Source of the DNA: Novipirellula herctigrandis | Lineage (GTDB): Bacteria; Planctomycetota; Planctomycetia; Pirellulales; Pirellulaceae | Reading direction: 5' to 3' | Assembly (NCBI GenBank): GCA_007859835.1 | Contig: SJPJ01000001.1 | Coordinates: forward strand, 6,423,632-6,487,631 | Length of the DNA stretch: 64,000 nt | The notes under the pieces: generated by a model | Databases searched by the model: none | Told to the model about the DNA's origin: nothing | What the model saw: only the letters and a program-made list of their open reading frames with translations | Shown: positions 45,383-53,789 of the stretch, piece by piece | Position numbering within the stretch: the first letter of the stretch is position 1 | Layout: each line of letters opens with the position of its first letter | Made by a program: the position numbers and the translations under genes

Positions 45383-46612
45383 ATGAGACAACCACGTTTG
45401 TTAATGACGCTCGCCGTCGTGCCCCTGCTTTTGTTGGCAGGCTGCCCAGCCACGCCACCTCCGGCTTCACCGGAGGACAAGCGTGATGACACCCTTGAGG
45501 ATACAGCGGTCTTGAATGCGACCACGACATTGTCGCATGAACAACTTGACGCCATTCGGGAGTCCATCGAATCCTCGGCCGGCAAGTTGACGTGCGATGC
45601 GGATGGAGTGCCAGTCGAAATTGACTTGGCCGTAGGCCGTGGTTCGGCCAGTGCCGAAGCGTTCCATGCGGCGTTGGAATGCCGAGGCGTTAAAAAACTT
45701 CGTATTCGCGCCGGTGGAATTCCAGTCGATTCCCTGGCACGACTTGGCGAGATGAAGTCGTTAACTGACTTGACCTTAAACGATGCGAAACTCGATGATG
45801 AGCTATTGTTGAAATTTGCCGTTGAGCTTCCACAACTACGACGGTTGACGATTCGCAATTCGCCTTCGTTAACGGATTCGGGCATCGCGTCAGCGATTCA
45901 ATCGCTGACGCTGACTCATCTGACGTTACTGGAGCTGGCGATTGGTCACTCGACGCTCCATGAAGCCGCGAAGCTCCGTGACCTAGCGTCATTGGATATT
46001 CGATTGTGCCATCATGTTACTGCGGAATCTCTCGCGCCACTGGTTGATTCACTAAGTATCAAGGAACTAAAACTTGGTGGGCAACTCATCAATGACGAAG
46101 CGATCAGAGCAATCACTTCGATTCCCACGTTGAAAATATTAGCGATCGCAGATTCGGCAATCGGAGCTGATGCATTGCGGTCGCTGACTGAGGAATCAAC
46201 GCTCGCACGACGAATCGAAGCATTCACGGTTGAGCGTTGCCCCAACATTGACGACGAAGCATTGGTGCAACTTGAAAAGTTCCCAAATCTGCGCCGTCTG
46301 ACAATCACTGACGTTCCGGTAACCGGCAAATTCTTGGCATCGCTGCCGACCCTTGATCAGCTAACGCTATTGTCCCTGAATCTGACTTTCTTGGACGACA
46401 CTGCTTTTGAGACAATTAGCAAGTGTAAGGAGCTTGAGCGATTAGAGATTGCACAGAGTTTTCTAACTGAAGATGCCATTGCTGAAATCGCAAAGCTTCC
46501 GCGTTTGAAAACACTGAACGTCAGTGATTGCGGACTTGACGATGCGATGCTCCAGCCGCTGCGAAACTCAGCGTCGATTGAAAAACTGATCACTGGGGAA
46601 AATGCGTTCTAA
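45383..46612 (+). CDS. Leucine-rich-repeat lipoprotein
   Basis: A 409-residue lipoprotein: MTLAVVPLLLLAGC is a lipobox with Cys at about residue 21, followed by a Pro-rich linker. From about residue 105 come around ten leucine-rich repeats with the LxxLxLxxxxLTDxxL pattern, such as MKSLTDLTLNDAKLDDE and FPNLRRLTITDVPVTG. The cysteine-free repeats suggest a ribonuclease-inhibitor-like arc for protein binding on the outer or inner membrane face. AAGGAAAGAG precedes ATG 45383. The function is unknown; it is probably cotranscribed with the oxidoreductase. Confidence 0.88.
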   Translation: MRQPRLLMTLAVVPLLLLAGCPATPPPASPEDKRDDTLEDTAVLNATTTLSHEQLDAIRESIESSAGKLTCDADGVPVEIDLAVGRGSASAEAFHAALECRGVKKLRIRAGGIPVDSLARLGEMKSLTDLTLNDAKLDDELLLKFAVELPQLRRLTIRNSPSLTDSGIASAIQSLTLTHLTLLELAIGHSTLHEAAKLRDLASLDIRLCHHVTAESLAPLVDSLSIKELKLGGQLINDEAIRAITSIPTLKILAIADSAIGADALRSLTEESTLARRIEAFTVERCPNIDDEALVQLEKFPNLRRLTITDVPVTGKFLASLPTLDQLTLLSLNLTFLDDTAFETISKCKELERLEIAQSFLTEDAIAEIAKLPRLKTLNVSDCGLDDAMLQPLRNSASIEKLITGENAF

Positions 46613-46845
46613 GGCGAAGGATCACGAATTGTGAACCTGACATCCGAACGAATAGCAGAATGATCAATCACAAACAGTCGATTCATTGGCAAAGCGAAAA
46701 GCCCAACGGCTAAAGAGGGGGCATCGATGGGAACCGCGCATGATCCTAGCTCTAATGCGTCCGTTGCAGAATCTTCGCTGGATGTTAGCTATCGATTATC
46801 ACGCACGGAGATGATAAACTGAATCCGAAAGTTATCAGGAGAATC

Positions 46846-47238
46846 ATGAAGATGAAGATCGAACATTTTGCCCTCCAGGTTGAAGATGCGGCTGCCGTTG
46901 CCGTTTGGTACGCAGAGCAGTTGGGGTTTACAGTGAAACGTGCTGCCGACAACGGTTATCCCATTCGTTTTGTGGCCGATGAGTCAGATGACGTGATGAT
47001 CGAGTTCTACAGTAAGCCGGCGATTGAAATTCCCAACTATGCAGCGATGGATCCGTTAGTCTTTCATATTGCTTTCGTGTGCGACAATCTTCCTGCGACG
47101 ATTGAACGTCTGGTCGCTGCCGGATCGCTTTTAGTTTCAGGTCCGAAGCGGTCGGACAATGGAGATGAACTTGCAATGCTACGCGACCCTTGGGGCTTAG
47201 CGATTCAGCTGTGCTACCGTTCGATACCCATGGTTTGA
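46846..47238 (+). CDS. VOC-family protein (glyoxalase/bleomycin-resistance-like)
   Basis: A 130-residue protein. The VOC fold is shown by IEHFALQVEDAAAVAVWYAEQLGF at the start with the His ligand, MIEFY, VFHIAFVCDNLPATIERLVAAGS in the second half with another His, and LRDPWGLAIQLC at the end with Gln in place of the usual Glu. The substitution and the general family make the reaction unclear. AGGAG lies 6 nt before ATG 46846. It is alone between the LRR gene and the next oxidoreductase. Confidence 0.9.
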   Translation: MKMKIEHFALQVEDAAAVAVWYAEQLGFTVKRAADNGYPIRFVADESDDVMIEFYSKPAIEIPNYAAMDPLVFHIAFVCDNLPATIERLVAAGSLLVSGPKRSDNGDELAMLRDPWGLAIQLCYRSIPMV

Positions 47239-47326
47239 CTTAATTACACCCCTTTTAACTGGACGATAACGTAGCCTAGGCTACACTAAATCTCCTTCGT
47301 TTCTATTGTTCCAAGGATACGTGAAA

Positions 47327-48802
47327 ATGACGAATATCGATAGATTTTCAAAAAAGACATCCGCCTCTCGCCGAAGCTTCCTCAAAGCATCAACTGCTGT
47401 CGCCGGTGCCGGAGTTGCCGTCCCCTATTTCATGAGCAGCAGTTGTGCTCGCGCTGCTGACGCGAACGGCAAGCCAACGATTGCCGCAATTGGTGTTGGC
47501 GGAAGTCGTGGTCGCTACAACCAAGGGCGTGCTATTGCAAACAATGCCGCACATCATGGTCAGATGATCGCGGTTTGCGATGTCGATGATGTGCACAACG
47601 ATGAGTTTAACGCGGCCTACGATGGAAAACTTAACACGTATCAAGATTACCGCAAACTGTTTGAAAGTGAGAAACCGGATGTCGTAACCATCGGAACGCC
47701 TGACCATTGGCACGTTCCGATCGCGTTACATGCACTCGACCATGGTTGTGACGTGTACTGTGAGAAACCGTTGACGTTGACGATCGAGGAAGGTGAGTTG
47801 ATTCGCAAAGCGGTCGAGAAATCGGGCCGTGTGTTCCAGGTTGGCACGATGCAGCGAAGTTGGAATCTATTCATGTACGCCGTCGCGATCGTGCAAAGTG
47901 GTCGACTCGGCGAAAATGTGGTCGCCCATTGCGGCATCGATAGTGCGCCAAGTGGAGGCCCGTTTGAAACGACTGACGTGCCCGAGGGGCTCGATTGGGA
48001 TCTTTGGCTAGGACCAACACCCAAAAAAGATTATTCAATGGAGCGTCGTCGCTTCTTCCGCTGGTATCAAGAATACTCTGGTGGAAAGATGACTGATTGG
48101 GGAGCCCATCACGTCGACATCGCGCAGTGGGCGTTGGGGCTGGATCACACCAGCATTAAAACCGTTTCCGGAACTGGAACACTCACTCCGATTGTTCCCG
48201 ATGAATTCAATTGGAAACAGTTCCTTGATGGCGAAATCAGTTTGCCCAATGGGTATAACGCTGCGACCAAATTCAACATCAATCTGGAATTTGAAGGCGG
48301 GCAAAAAATCAGTGTGAACAATCGGTACGAATCGGGAACCACCGCATTCGGAAATGGGATTCTTTTCGAGGGAGATAAAGGGCGAATCTTTGTCAACCGC
48401 TCAAAGTTGCAGGGGACTGCGGTTAGCGAAATTTTTGGCGACAACCTGGAAAAGAAACGCGATGCAGACGGAAAATCATCCGACAATTTCAAAGAGTGTT
48501 TTGATCGTGTTGACGATGCGACTCGAACCGAGTTCGCAGAAGCATTCAAGACTCTGAACAAGGGTAAAGATGTCACCTCTCACATGGGCAACTTCTTTAG
48601 TTGTATCGAGGATCGCTCGGAGCCAATGTCCGATGTTGAAAGCCATGTCAACTCGATGAATTCACTTCATATGTGCAACATTACCTTGATGTTAGGACGT
48701 GAACTGAATTGGGACAGCAAGTCCCAAAACTTCGGTAGCGACGACCAAGCGAATGCACTAATGACGCGGAAACGTCGCGCCGGGTTTGAGTTGGAAGCCT
48801 AA
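47327..48802 (+). CDS. Gfo/Idh/MocA oxidoreductase with Tat signal
   Basis: A 491-residue exported oxidoreductase from ATG 47327, which has AAGGA upstream; an in-frame TTG at 47306 is not needed. Twin-arginine signal: SRRSFLKAST then AVAGAGVAVPYFM. Rossmann part: AAIGVGGSRGRYNQGRA, AVCDVDD, VVTIGTPDHWHVPIAL and the EKPL motif CEKPLTL. GGKMTDWGAHHVDIAQWALG carries the catalytic region. It is a second member beside that at 44107 but only distantly similar, so it probably has another substrate. No partner gene is adjacent. Confidence 0.92.
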   Translation: MTNIDRFSKKTSASRRSFLKASTAVAGAGVAVPYFMSSSCARAADANGKPTIAAIGVGGSRGRYNQGRAIANNAAHHGQMIAVCDVDDVHNDEFNAAYDGKLNTYQDYRKLFESEKPDVVTIGTPDHWHVPIALHALDHGCDVYCEKPLTLTIEEGELIRKAVEKSGRVFQVGTMQRSWNLFMYAVAIVQSGRLGENVVAHCGIDSAPSGGPFETTDVPEGLDWDLWLGPTPKKDYSMERRRFFRWYQEYSGGKMTDWGAHHVDIAQWALGLDHTSIKTVSGTGTLTPIVPDEFNWKQFLDGEISLPNGYNAATKFNINLEFEGGQKISVNNRYESGTTAFGNGILFEGDKGRIFVNRSKLQGTAVSEIFGDNLEKKRDADGKSSDNFKECFDRVDDATRTEFAEAFKTLNKGKDVTSHMGNFFSCIEDRSEPMSDVESHVNSMNSLHMCNITLMLGRELNWDSKSQNFGSDDQANALMTRKRRAGFELEA

Positions 48803-49227
48803 TCGTTGGCCAACTCCACGATTTGCTCTATTGAAATTCAGGATTTTAGCGAGTTTGTTCAGCAGAGCTGATAGAGATTTAGGTCGGGACCTGCCCCGGC
48901 CTACGATGATCCGACTTCAATGATGAAGATGCTGTCAACGAGAAGGCGTGTCAGTACCAGCAGGGACACAATCCGTGGTTTTCTGTTTTGGACTTGTCTC
49001 GTAAGAGTCGTTGTTAGTATCGCCTCGCAATGCGGCAGATTCGGCGAGCAAAGACTCAATCCAATATGATGTTCGATGGCGATTGGCTTTGGTTCTGGCA
49101 TCAAGTATGTTAGTGACTGCAATTCGCAACAGGGTCATTGGTTGATCATGCAAGGTGAATTCATCATGTTTCAGTTGTGCTGGATAATGATGTCCATTCA
49201 AGTGTCTTTGTGAGAGTGGCTAGGACG
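48803..49227. other. Intergenic region with REP-like hairpin
   Basis: About 425 bp. At 48880-48903 TAGGTCGGG and CCCGGCCTA form a 9-bp stem (one G-T pair) with a 6-nt loop. The remaining frames on either strand are short and unsupported. Confidence 0.5.
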
Positions 49228-49707
49228 ATGACTGCAGAACGCCGATCGATCAAATTTGAGAATCTTGATCAAGTGGTTCTGAAACTGGACCAATTGCTTG
49301 CGCAGGGCTATACGAAAACTGGGAATTGGGATTTGTCTGCAATCTGCGGTCACCTTAATGACTGGATGCGATTCTCGATCGATGGCTATCCTAAATCGCC
49401 ACTACCGATTCGGTTTGTTTTATGGTTGATGAAGGTGACGATGGGACGGCGGCAATTAGACAGTGTTCTCAAGAAAGGATTCAGGGATCGACTGCCCACG
49501 ATGCCTGGAACGGTTTACGATACCGATCGATCAACCGACGCCGAGGCGGTAAGTCAATTGACCGATACAATCAACCGGTTCAAGGTTTTTGCAGGACCGG
49601 TTCATCCGTCACCCCTGTATGGTCCGCTGACGCATGATGAAGCTCTGCAATTACAGTTGGCTCACTGTTCGCACCATTTGAAATTCTTGACACCCAAGAC
49701 GCCGTGA
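49228..49707 (+). CDS. DUF1569 protein (DinB-like helical bundle)
   Basis: About 159 residues from ATG 49228, which has AGGA 4-8 nt upstream; a start at 49177 would add unlikely residues. It begins TAERRSIKFENLDQVVLKLDQL and has GNWDLSAICGHLNDWM with a His, and ends HDEALQLQLAHCSHHLKFLTP with the His pair of DinB/DUF1569 metal-binding bundles. The function is unknown. It lies 34-85 bp before the AlkD-like gene. Confidence 0.85.
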   Translation: MTAERRSIKFENLDQVVLKLDQLLAQGYTKTGNWDLSAICGHLNDWMRFSIDGYPKSPLPIRFVLWLMKVTMGRRQLDSVLKKGFRDRLPTMPGTVYDTDRSTDAEAVSQLTDTINRFKVFAGPVHPSPLYGPLTHDEALQLQLAHCSHHLKFLTPKTP

Positions 49708-49792
49708 ACGCTGCTTCATGAGAACCGAATGGTGAATCGCGATGCGATCAAGCGTTTTTTCGGTCGATTTAAAAGAGGACTCTTCTCATCGT

Positions 49793-50932
49793 ATGGCTAG
49801 CAAAAAGTCCGGGACGGGGTTCAGTCTCAAGGACCAACTGTTCAACAGTGAACGAGTCCATTATCTCGCGGGGCTATTCCACGCAGCCAATGATGGATTC
49901 GACAAGGCAAGTTTTATCCAGGCAACGGTTAAACGGTTTAGCAAGCTCGAATTGAAAGAGCGGATCGTCCATATCGCGTCCATATTGGAAGACCACCTCT
50001 CGCCCGATTACCGAGTCGCTGCAAAACAGATTGCAGATGCCCTTCCGCCACCATTGGATCCAACCAACACGGACGATGACTTTGGCGACTTCATCTTCAT
50101 GCCGCTTGGTGAGTTTGTTGTGCGGAACGGGTTGGCAAAAGAACATCTTAAGTTGTCGCTGAAAACGTTGAAGATCTTGACGCAGCGGGTTTCGATGGAA
50201 GATGCCATTCGCGCATTCATCAACACGCACACTGCCGAGACAATGAATGAACTGCAAAAATGGTCGACTGATCGGCACTATCACGTACGTCGCTTAGTGA
50301 GCGAAGGAACACGCCCGCTATTGCCCTGGTCCAAGCGTTTGACGATTGAGCCCACGGTGGCAATTCCGCTGCTCGACACACTGCACGCTGACTCAACGCG
50401 TTTCGTTACGCGTTCCGTTTCCAATCATTTGAACGACGTTGCGAAGTCGCATCCCAAAGTGGTAATGAGTACTCTGGAACGATGGAAGAATCAGAACAAG
50501 CAAAACGCAACGGAACTTGACTGGATGAGCAAAAACGCCTTGCGAACGCTAGTCAAACAGGGGAACTCACAAGCACTCAAGTTTCTCGGATTTCGATCGA
50601 ATCCAAAAATTGAGGTTAGCAAATTTTCGGTCAAGCGATCTCGGCTGAAGCCTGGTGACGCGATCGAGTTTTCCTTCACAGTGACAGCGATGCGTGACGA
50701 GGCTCTGATGGTTGATTTCGTGATCGACTTCGTGAAAGCCAACGGGAAGCTTTCGCCAAAAGTACACAAACTCAAGCAGATCCGCTTGTCAAAGGGGCAA
50801 TCGACGAACGTGGTCAAGCGACACGTCTTGCGAGCCAATGCGACCACCTACACGCTTTATCCAGGCACACATCACTTGACCTTGCAAATCAATGGCAAAG
50901 CATTCGGTTCCGATTGTTTTGAGTTGCAGTAA
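49793..50932 (+). CDS. AlkD-like DNA alkylation repair protein
   Basis: A HEAT-like helical protein of about 379 residues from ATG 49793; an ATG at 49742 would add 17. Residues 20-260 follow the AlkD/AlkC-type glycosylase pattern with repeated helical pairs, including LVSEGTRPLLPWSKRL with the Trp and Arg near the base-excision groove, and DPTNTDDDFGDFIFMPLGEFV. From about 265 a beta-sandwich tail (KIEVSKFSVKRSRLKPGDAI...) is present, as in the longer members. Its likely job is removing N3- or N7-alkylated bases. Its neighbours do not add to this. Confidence 0.88.
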   Translation: MASKKSGTGFSLKDQLFNSERVHYLAGLFHAANDGFDKASFIQATVKRFSKLELKERIVHIASILEDHLSPDYRVAAKQIADALPPPLDPTNTDDDFGDFIFMPLGEFVVRNGLAKEHLKLSLKTLKILTQRVSMEDAIRAFINTHTAETMNELQKWSTDRHYHVRRLVSEGTRPLLPWSKRLTIEPTVAIPLLDTLHADSTRFVTRSVSNHLNDVAKSHPKVVMSTLERWKNQNKQNATELDWMSKNALRTLVKQGNSQALKFLGFRSNPKIEVSKFSVKRSRLKPGDAIEFSFTVTAMRDEALMVDFVIDFVKANGKLSPKVHKLKQIRLSKGQSTNVVKRHVLRANATTYTLYPGTHHLTLQINGKAFGSDCFELQ

Positions 50933-51097
50933 TCAGGATACTGCCTTCGCGACGTTTGTTGTCAAATTTCTAGGTTCCATACTCGGCGAACTCGAAACAC
51001 GCGGACTGGCCTGTGTCGAGTGTAGACTCGGCGGTCACTTCTGCGATACTAGTGATTCAAGTTCGCTCGCGTGGACAAATTTTGAAAGGCTAACTGT

Positions 51098-52486
51098 ATG
51101 AAATACCTATCTGTCGTCGCGGTTTTTCTCGTGCAATTGTCAGGTTTCGCCGCAGGTCCTGTGAAGCCGAACATTGTGCTGATCATGGCAGACGATGTCA
51201 GTTGGGAAGCGTTTGGTTGTTATGGTGCAGAGGATTACCAGACACCGTGTATTGATGAGTTGGCGGAAAAAGGGATTCGCTTCGAGCATTGCTACTCGAC
51301 ACCGATCTGCACGCCGTCGCGAGTGATGTTGATGACGGGAAAGTACAACTTTCGCAACTACACTCATTTCGGTTACCTAAATCCGAATGAGAAAACCTTC
51401 GGAAATTTGCTGCAGGAAGCGGGATACAAAACTGCGGTAGCCGGAAAATGGCAATTGAACGGACTCTACAACAGCCTGCCCGGACATGACGACAATTCTC
51501 GTCCCTACAAAGCTGGATTCGAAGAGTATTGTCTTTGGCAGCTAACCAAGCCAAAGGACAAAACAAGCGAACGATTCTGGAGTCCACCACTCGAACACAA
51601 CGGCCGTTTCGTTTCTGCGCAAGAGAATGACGGCAAATATGGCCCGGATATTTTCTGCGATTTCATCTGCGACTTCATGCAGCGAAATAAGGACCAACCG
51701 TTTTTTGCTTACTATCCCATGGTGCTTGTTCATAACCCATTTGTTTCAACACCAGACACGATCGGACACGCTCCGCGTACACAAGCAGCGAATAAGTCGG
51801 GCAAGAACAGCAAGGCTAATTTTCAAGCCATGGTCAACTATATGGATAAGATCATTGGGCGGGTCGTCGCCAAAACCGAGGAGTTGGGAATAGCGGAAAA
51901 CACTTTGATTCTATTCACTGCCGATAACGGGACGAATACTTCGATCACGTCGCGTTGGAACGGACTCTCGATCAAGGGAGGAAAAGGCGGAATGAAGGAC
52001 ATGGGCACGCATGTTCCTTTGGTTGCATATTGGAAAGGACACACACCCAATGGAAAAGTACTTAGCGATCTCGTTGATTTTACAGATCTTTATCCAACTC
52101 TCGCCGATGCCGCTGGCATCAAACTTGGTGGATCCGATCCCGTTGACGGTCACAGTTTCTTTCCGCAGCTTCGTGGTGAAGTCGGCAACCCTCGCGATTG
52201 GGTGCTTTGCCATTACCAACCTTATTGGAATAAGTCCCCTGGCCAATTTGCGCGGACGGCCCAGTATAAACTTTACCGTGACGGGCGATTCTATGAACCC
52301 GCGGGTGATCTGAAAGAGCAAAGAAATCTCTCAAGTGAGCTGGCGGGTGAGCGACGCATTGATGCGCACCGCAAGCTAAAGAATTTGCTTGACGCAGCGC
52401 CCCCAGCACCAACGGACAAAAACGCGGGGCGAACAACGAAAGACCGGCCGGTCTATCCCGAATGGCAAAAGCTAAGAACGGAATAG
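51098..52486 (+). CDS. Sulfatase (GKWQ variant), exported
   Basis: A 462-residue sulfatase with a short signal peptide (LSVVAVFLVQLSGFAAG). It has KPNIVLIMADDVSWEAFGCYG with metal-binding Asps, CTPSR with the Cys71 to be converted to formylglycine, and FTADNGTNTS. The catalytic GKWH motif reads GKWQLNG, so the usual His is Gln. AAAGG precedes ATG 51098. The next gene downstream is a GH16 enzyme, so it probably desulfates a red-algal or similar galactan. A hairpin follows at 52537. Confidence 0.94.
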   Translation: MKYLSVVAVFLVQLSGFAAGPVKPNIVLIMADDVSWEAFGCYGAEDYQTPCIDELAEKGIRFEHCYSTPICTPSRVMLMTGKYNFRNYTHFGYLNPNEKTFGNLLQEAGYKTAVAGKWQLNGLYNSLPGHDDNSRPYKAGFEEYCLWQLTKPKDKTSERFWSPPLEHNGRFVSAQENDGKYGPDIFCDFICDFMQRNKDQPFFAYYPMVLVHNPFVSTPDTIGHAPRTQAANKSGKNSKANFQAMVNYMDKIIGRVVAKTEELGIAENTLILFTADNGTNTSITSRWNGLSIKGGKGGMKDMGTHVPLVAYWKGHTPNGKVLSDLVDFTDLYPTLADAAGIKLGGSDPVDGHSFFPQLRGEVGNPRDWVLCHYQPYWNKSPGQFARTAQYKLYRDGRFYEPAGDLKEQRNLSSELAGERRIDAHRKLKNLLDAAPPAPTDKNAGRTTKDRPVYPEWQKLRTE

Positions 52487-52536
52487 CAAAACGTTCCTTT
52501 GTCGTCGAACTCAATTTTGTGCTTTCTCGAAACGAT

Positions 52537-52569
52537 CCTTATCACATGATTTTCAATCATGTGATAAGG
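52537..52569. terminator. Perfect 15-bp hairpin between sulfatase and GH16 genes
   Basis: CCTTATCACATGATT (52537-52551), loop TTC, and its exact reverse complement (52555-52569). It has no T-run after it, so it may be a terminator of another kind, a processing signal or a binding site. It lies 50 bp past the sulfatase stop. Confidence 0.5.
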
Positions 52570-52725
52570 CCACGAATCATGGCTTTTGTTCTGGTAAGCG
52601 AATGCAGGAAAGATGCTTGGAGATACTTTCGGGCTGTAGCAGGGATCTTTTCAGTCAGTGAACGATTGTTAATACTGCGGACGGTTTTTTTGTTGCAGCT
52701 GTTTTTCCCTAGAAGGCTTGGCATT

Positions 52726-53586
52726 ATGAAAACGGTTATCTCAGCGCTGTTGTTTCTTGTCTGTTCAACCGTGGCGTATGCGGAACCGTTTTTCGTGGCT
52801 GGTCAAGATCCAAAACCTGCGGGTAAGGTTTGGAAGCCAGTCGGGGATCTGTCGGATGAGTTTGACGGTACATCATTGGACGCATCAAAATGGCAGAGTG
52901 AACCGGTTGGAAACGGATGGGTTTGGGTTGGGCGACCGCCGGCATTATTCAAGGCGAGTAACGTCGTCCTAGAAGACGGGAAGATGAGCGTCACCGTTGG
53001 CAAGCTTGATATTCCGGTTGTAATTAAAGGTAACACGTTCACGCATCAAGGGGCTATCGTTCGCTCACTGCATCCAGGGCATGTGGGATGGTATTTTGAA
53101 TGCAAAATGAAAGCGAACCAGACGGAGATGTCGTCGACGTTTTGGCTGATGACAAAAGGCAATACGAAGAAGAGGCTTGAGTTGGATATTCAGGAGTGCG
53201 TTGGCAGGACCTCGGACAAGACTGAAAAGTGGGGGAAGAACTGGGACCAAATCTTTCATTCCAACGCCATCCATCGAACGAATCAATACAATCCCAAAAA
53301 GGTCCAACTGCAAGGTCAGAAAAGAACCGAGACAAAGAACTCGGAACGCTTCTATGTGTATGGGGCATGGTGGAAATCGCCAGAGGAAATTCGGTTCTAT
53401 TTGGATGGGAAGTACGCCTATTCCATTCATCCTAGCGTCGAGTGGGATGTGCCAGCCTTTATCCAGATGGCGATCGAGACCTACAGTTGGAATCCACTCC
53501 CCGATGATGGCGGGCTGGTGGAAAGTGGCACGCGGGAACAGCGGACGACGCAGTACGAGTGGGTCAGGACCTGGAAGCTCGAGTAG
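52726..53586 (+). CDS. GH16 family glycosidase (agarase/porphyranase/carrageenase-like), exported
   Basis: A 286-residue enzyme from ATG 52726 with signal peptide (VISALLFLVCSTVAYA). A longer frame from 52462 is rejected because it would cross the hairpin and hide the leader. DLSDEFDGTSLDASKWQ begins the jelly-roll, and LELDIQECVG holds the GH16 catalytic pattern E-x-D-x-x-E (Glu152 nucleophile, Asp154, Glu157 acid/base). WYFECKMKA, GAWWKSPEEIRFYLDG and WVRTWKLE are typical of marine galactanase members. It cuts a beta-1,4 or beta-1,3 linked galactan or glucan; sulfatases beside it favour a sulfated galactan. Confidence 0.92.
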   Translation: MKTVISALLFLVCSTVAYAEPFFVAGQDPKPAGKVWKPVGDLSDEFDGTSLDASKWQSEPVGNGWVWVGRPPALFKASNVVLEDGKMSVTVGKLDIPVVIKGNTFTHQGAIVRSLHPGHVGWYFECKMKANQTEMSSTFWLMTKGNTKKRLELDIQECVGRTSDKTEKWGKNWDQIFHSNAIHRTNQYNPKKVQLQGQKRTETKNSERFYVYGAWWKSPEEIRFYLDGKYAYSIHPSVEWDVPAFIQMAIETYSWNPLPDDGGLVESGTREQRTTQYEWVRTWKLE

Positions 53587-53789
53587 GTGCTGGTTGCCTG
53601 TCAGTGCGGTTTTGTTGGGCGGTGACGACTCTTTCATCCGTGGTTCAACAGTCGTCACAATTCACAAGCCGTCACGGTTCCAAGGACGGTCAACGTGTAT
53701 TCAATGCACAATGGAAGGAAGCGATGATGAGGCTAAGGCATGGACATTGTTGTAATGTCCGACGAGATCGAATGGAAAGCGACACATAG

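Noticed and set aside
48935..49201. Minus-strand frame of 88 codons
   Set aside because: No recognisable family, no ribosome site, and it overlaps the start region of the DUF1559-adjacent DUF1569 gene.
52462..52725. N-terminal extension of the GH16 gene
   Set aside because: It overlaps the sulfatase end and the 15-bp hairpin, and hides the signal peptide that starts at 52726.
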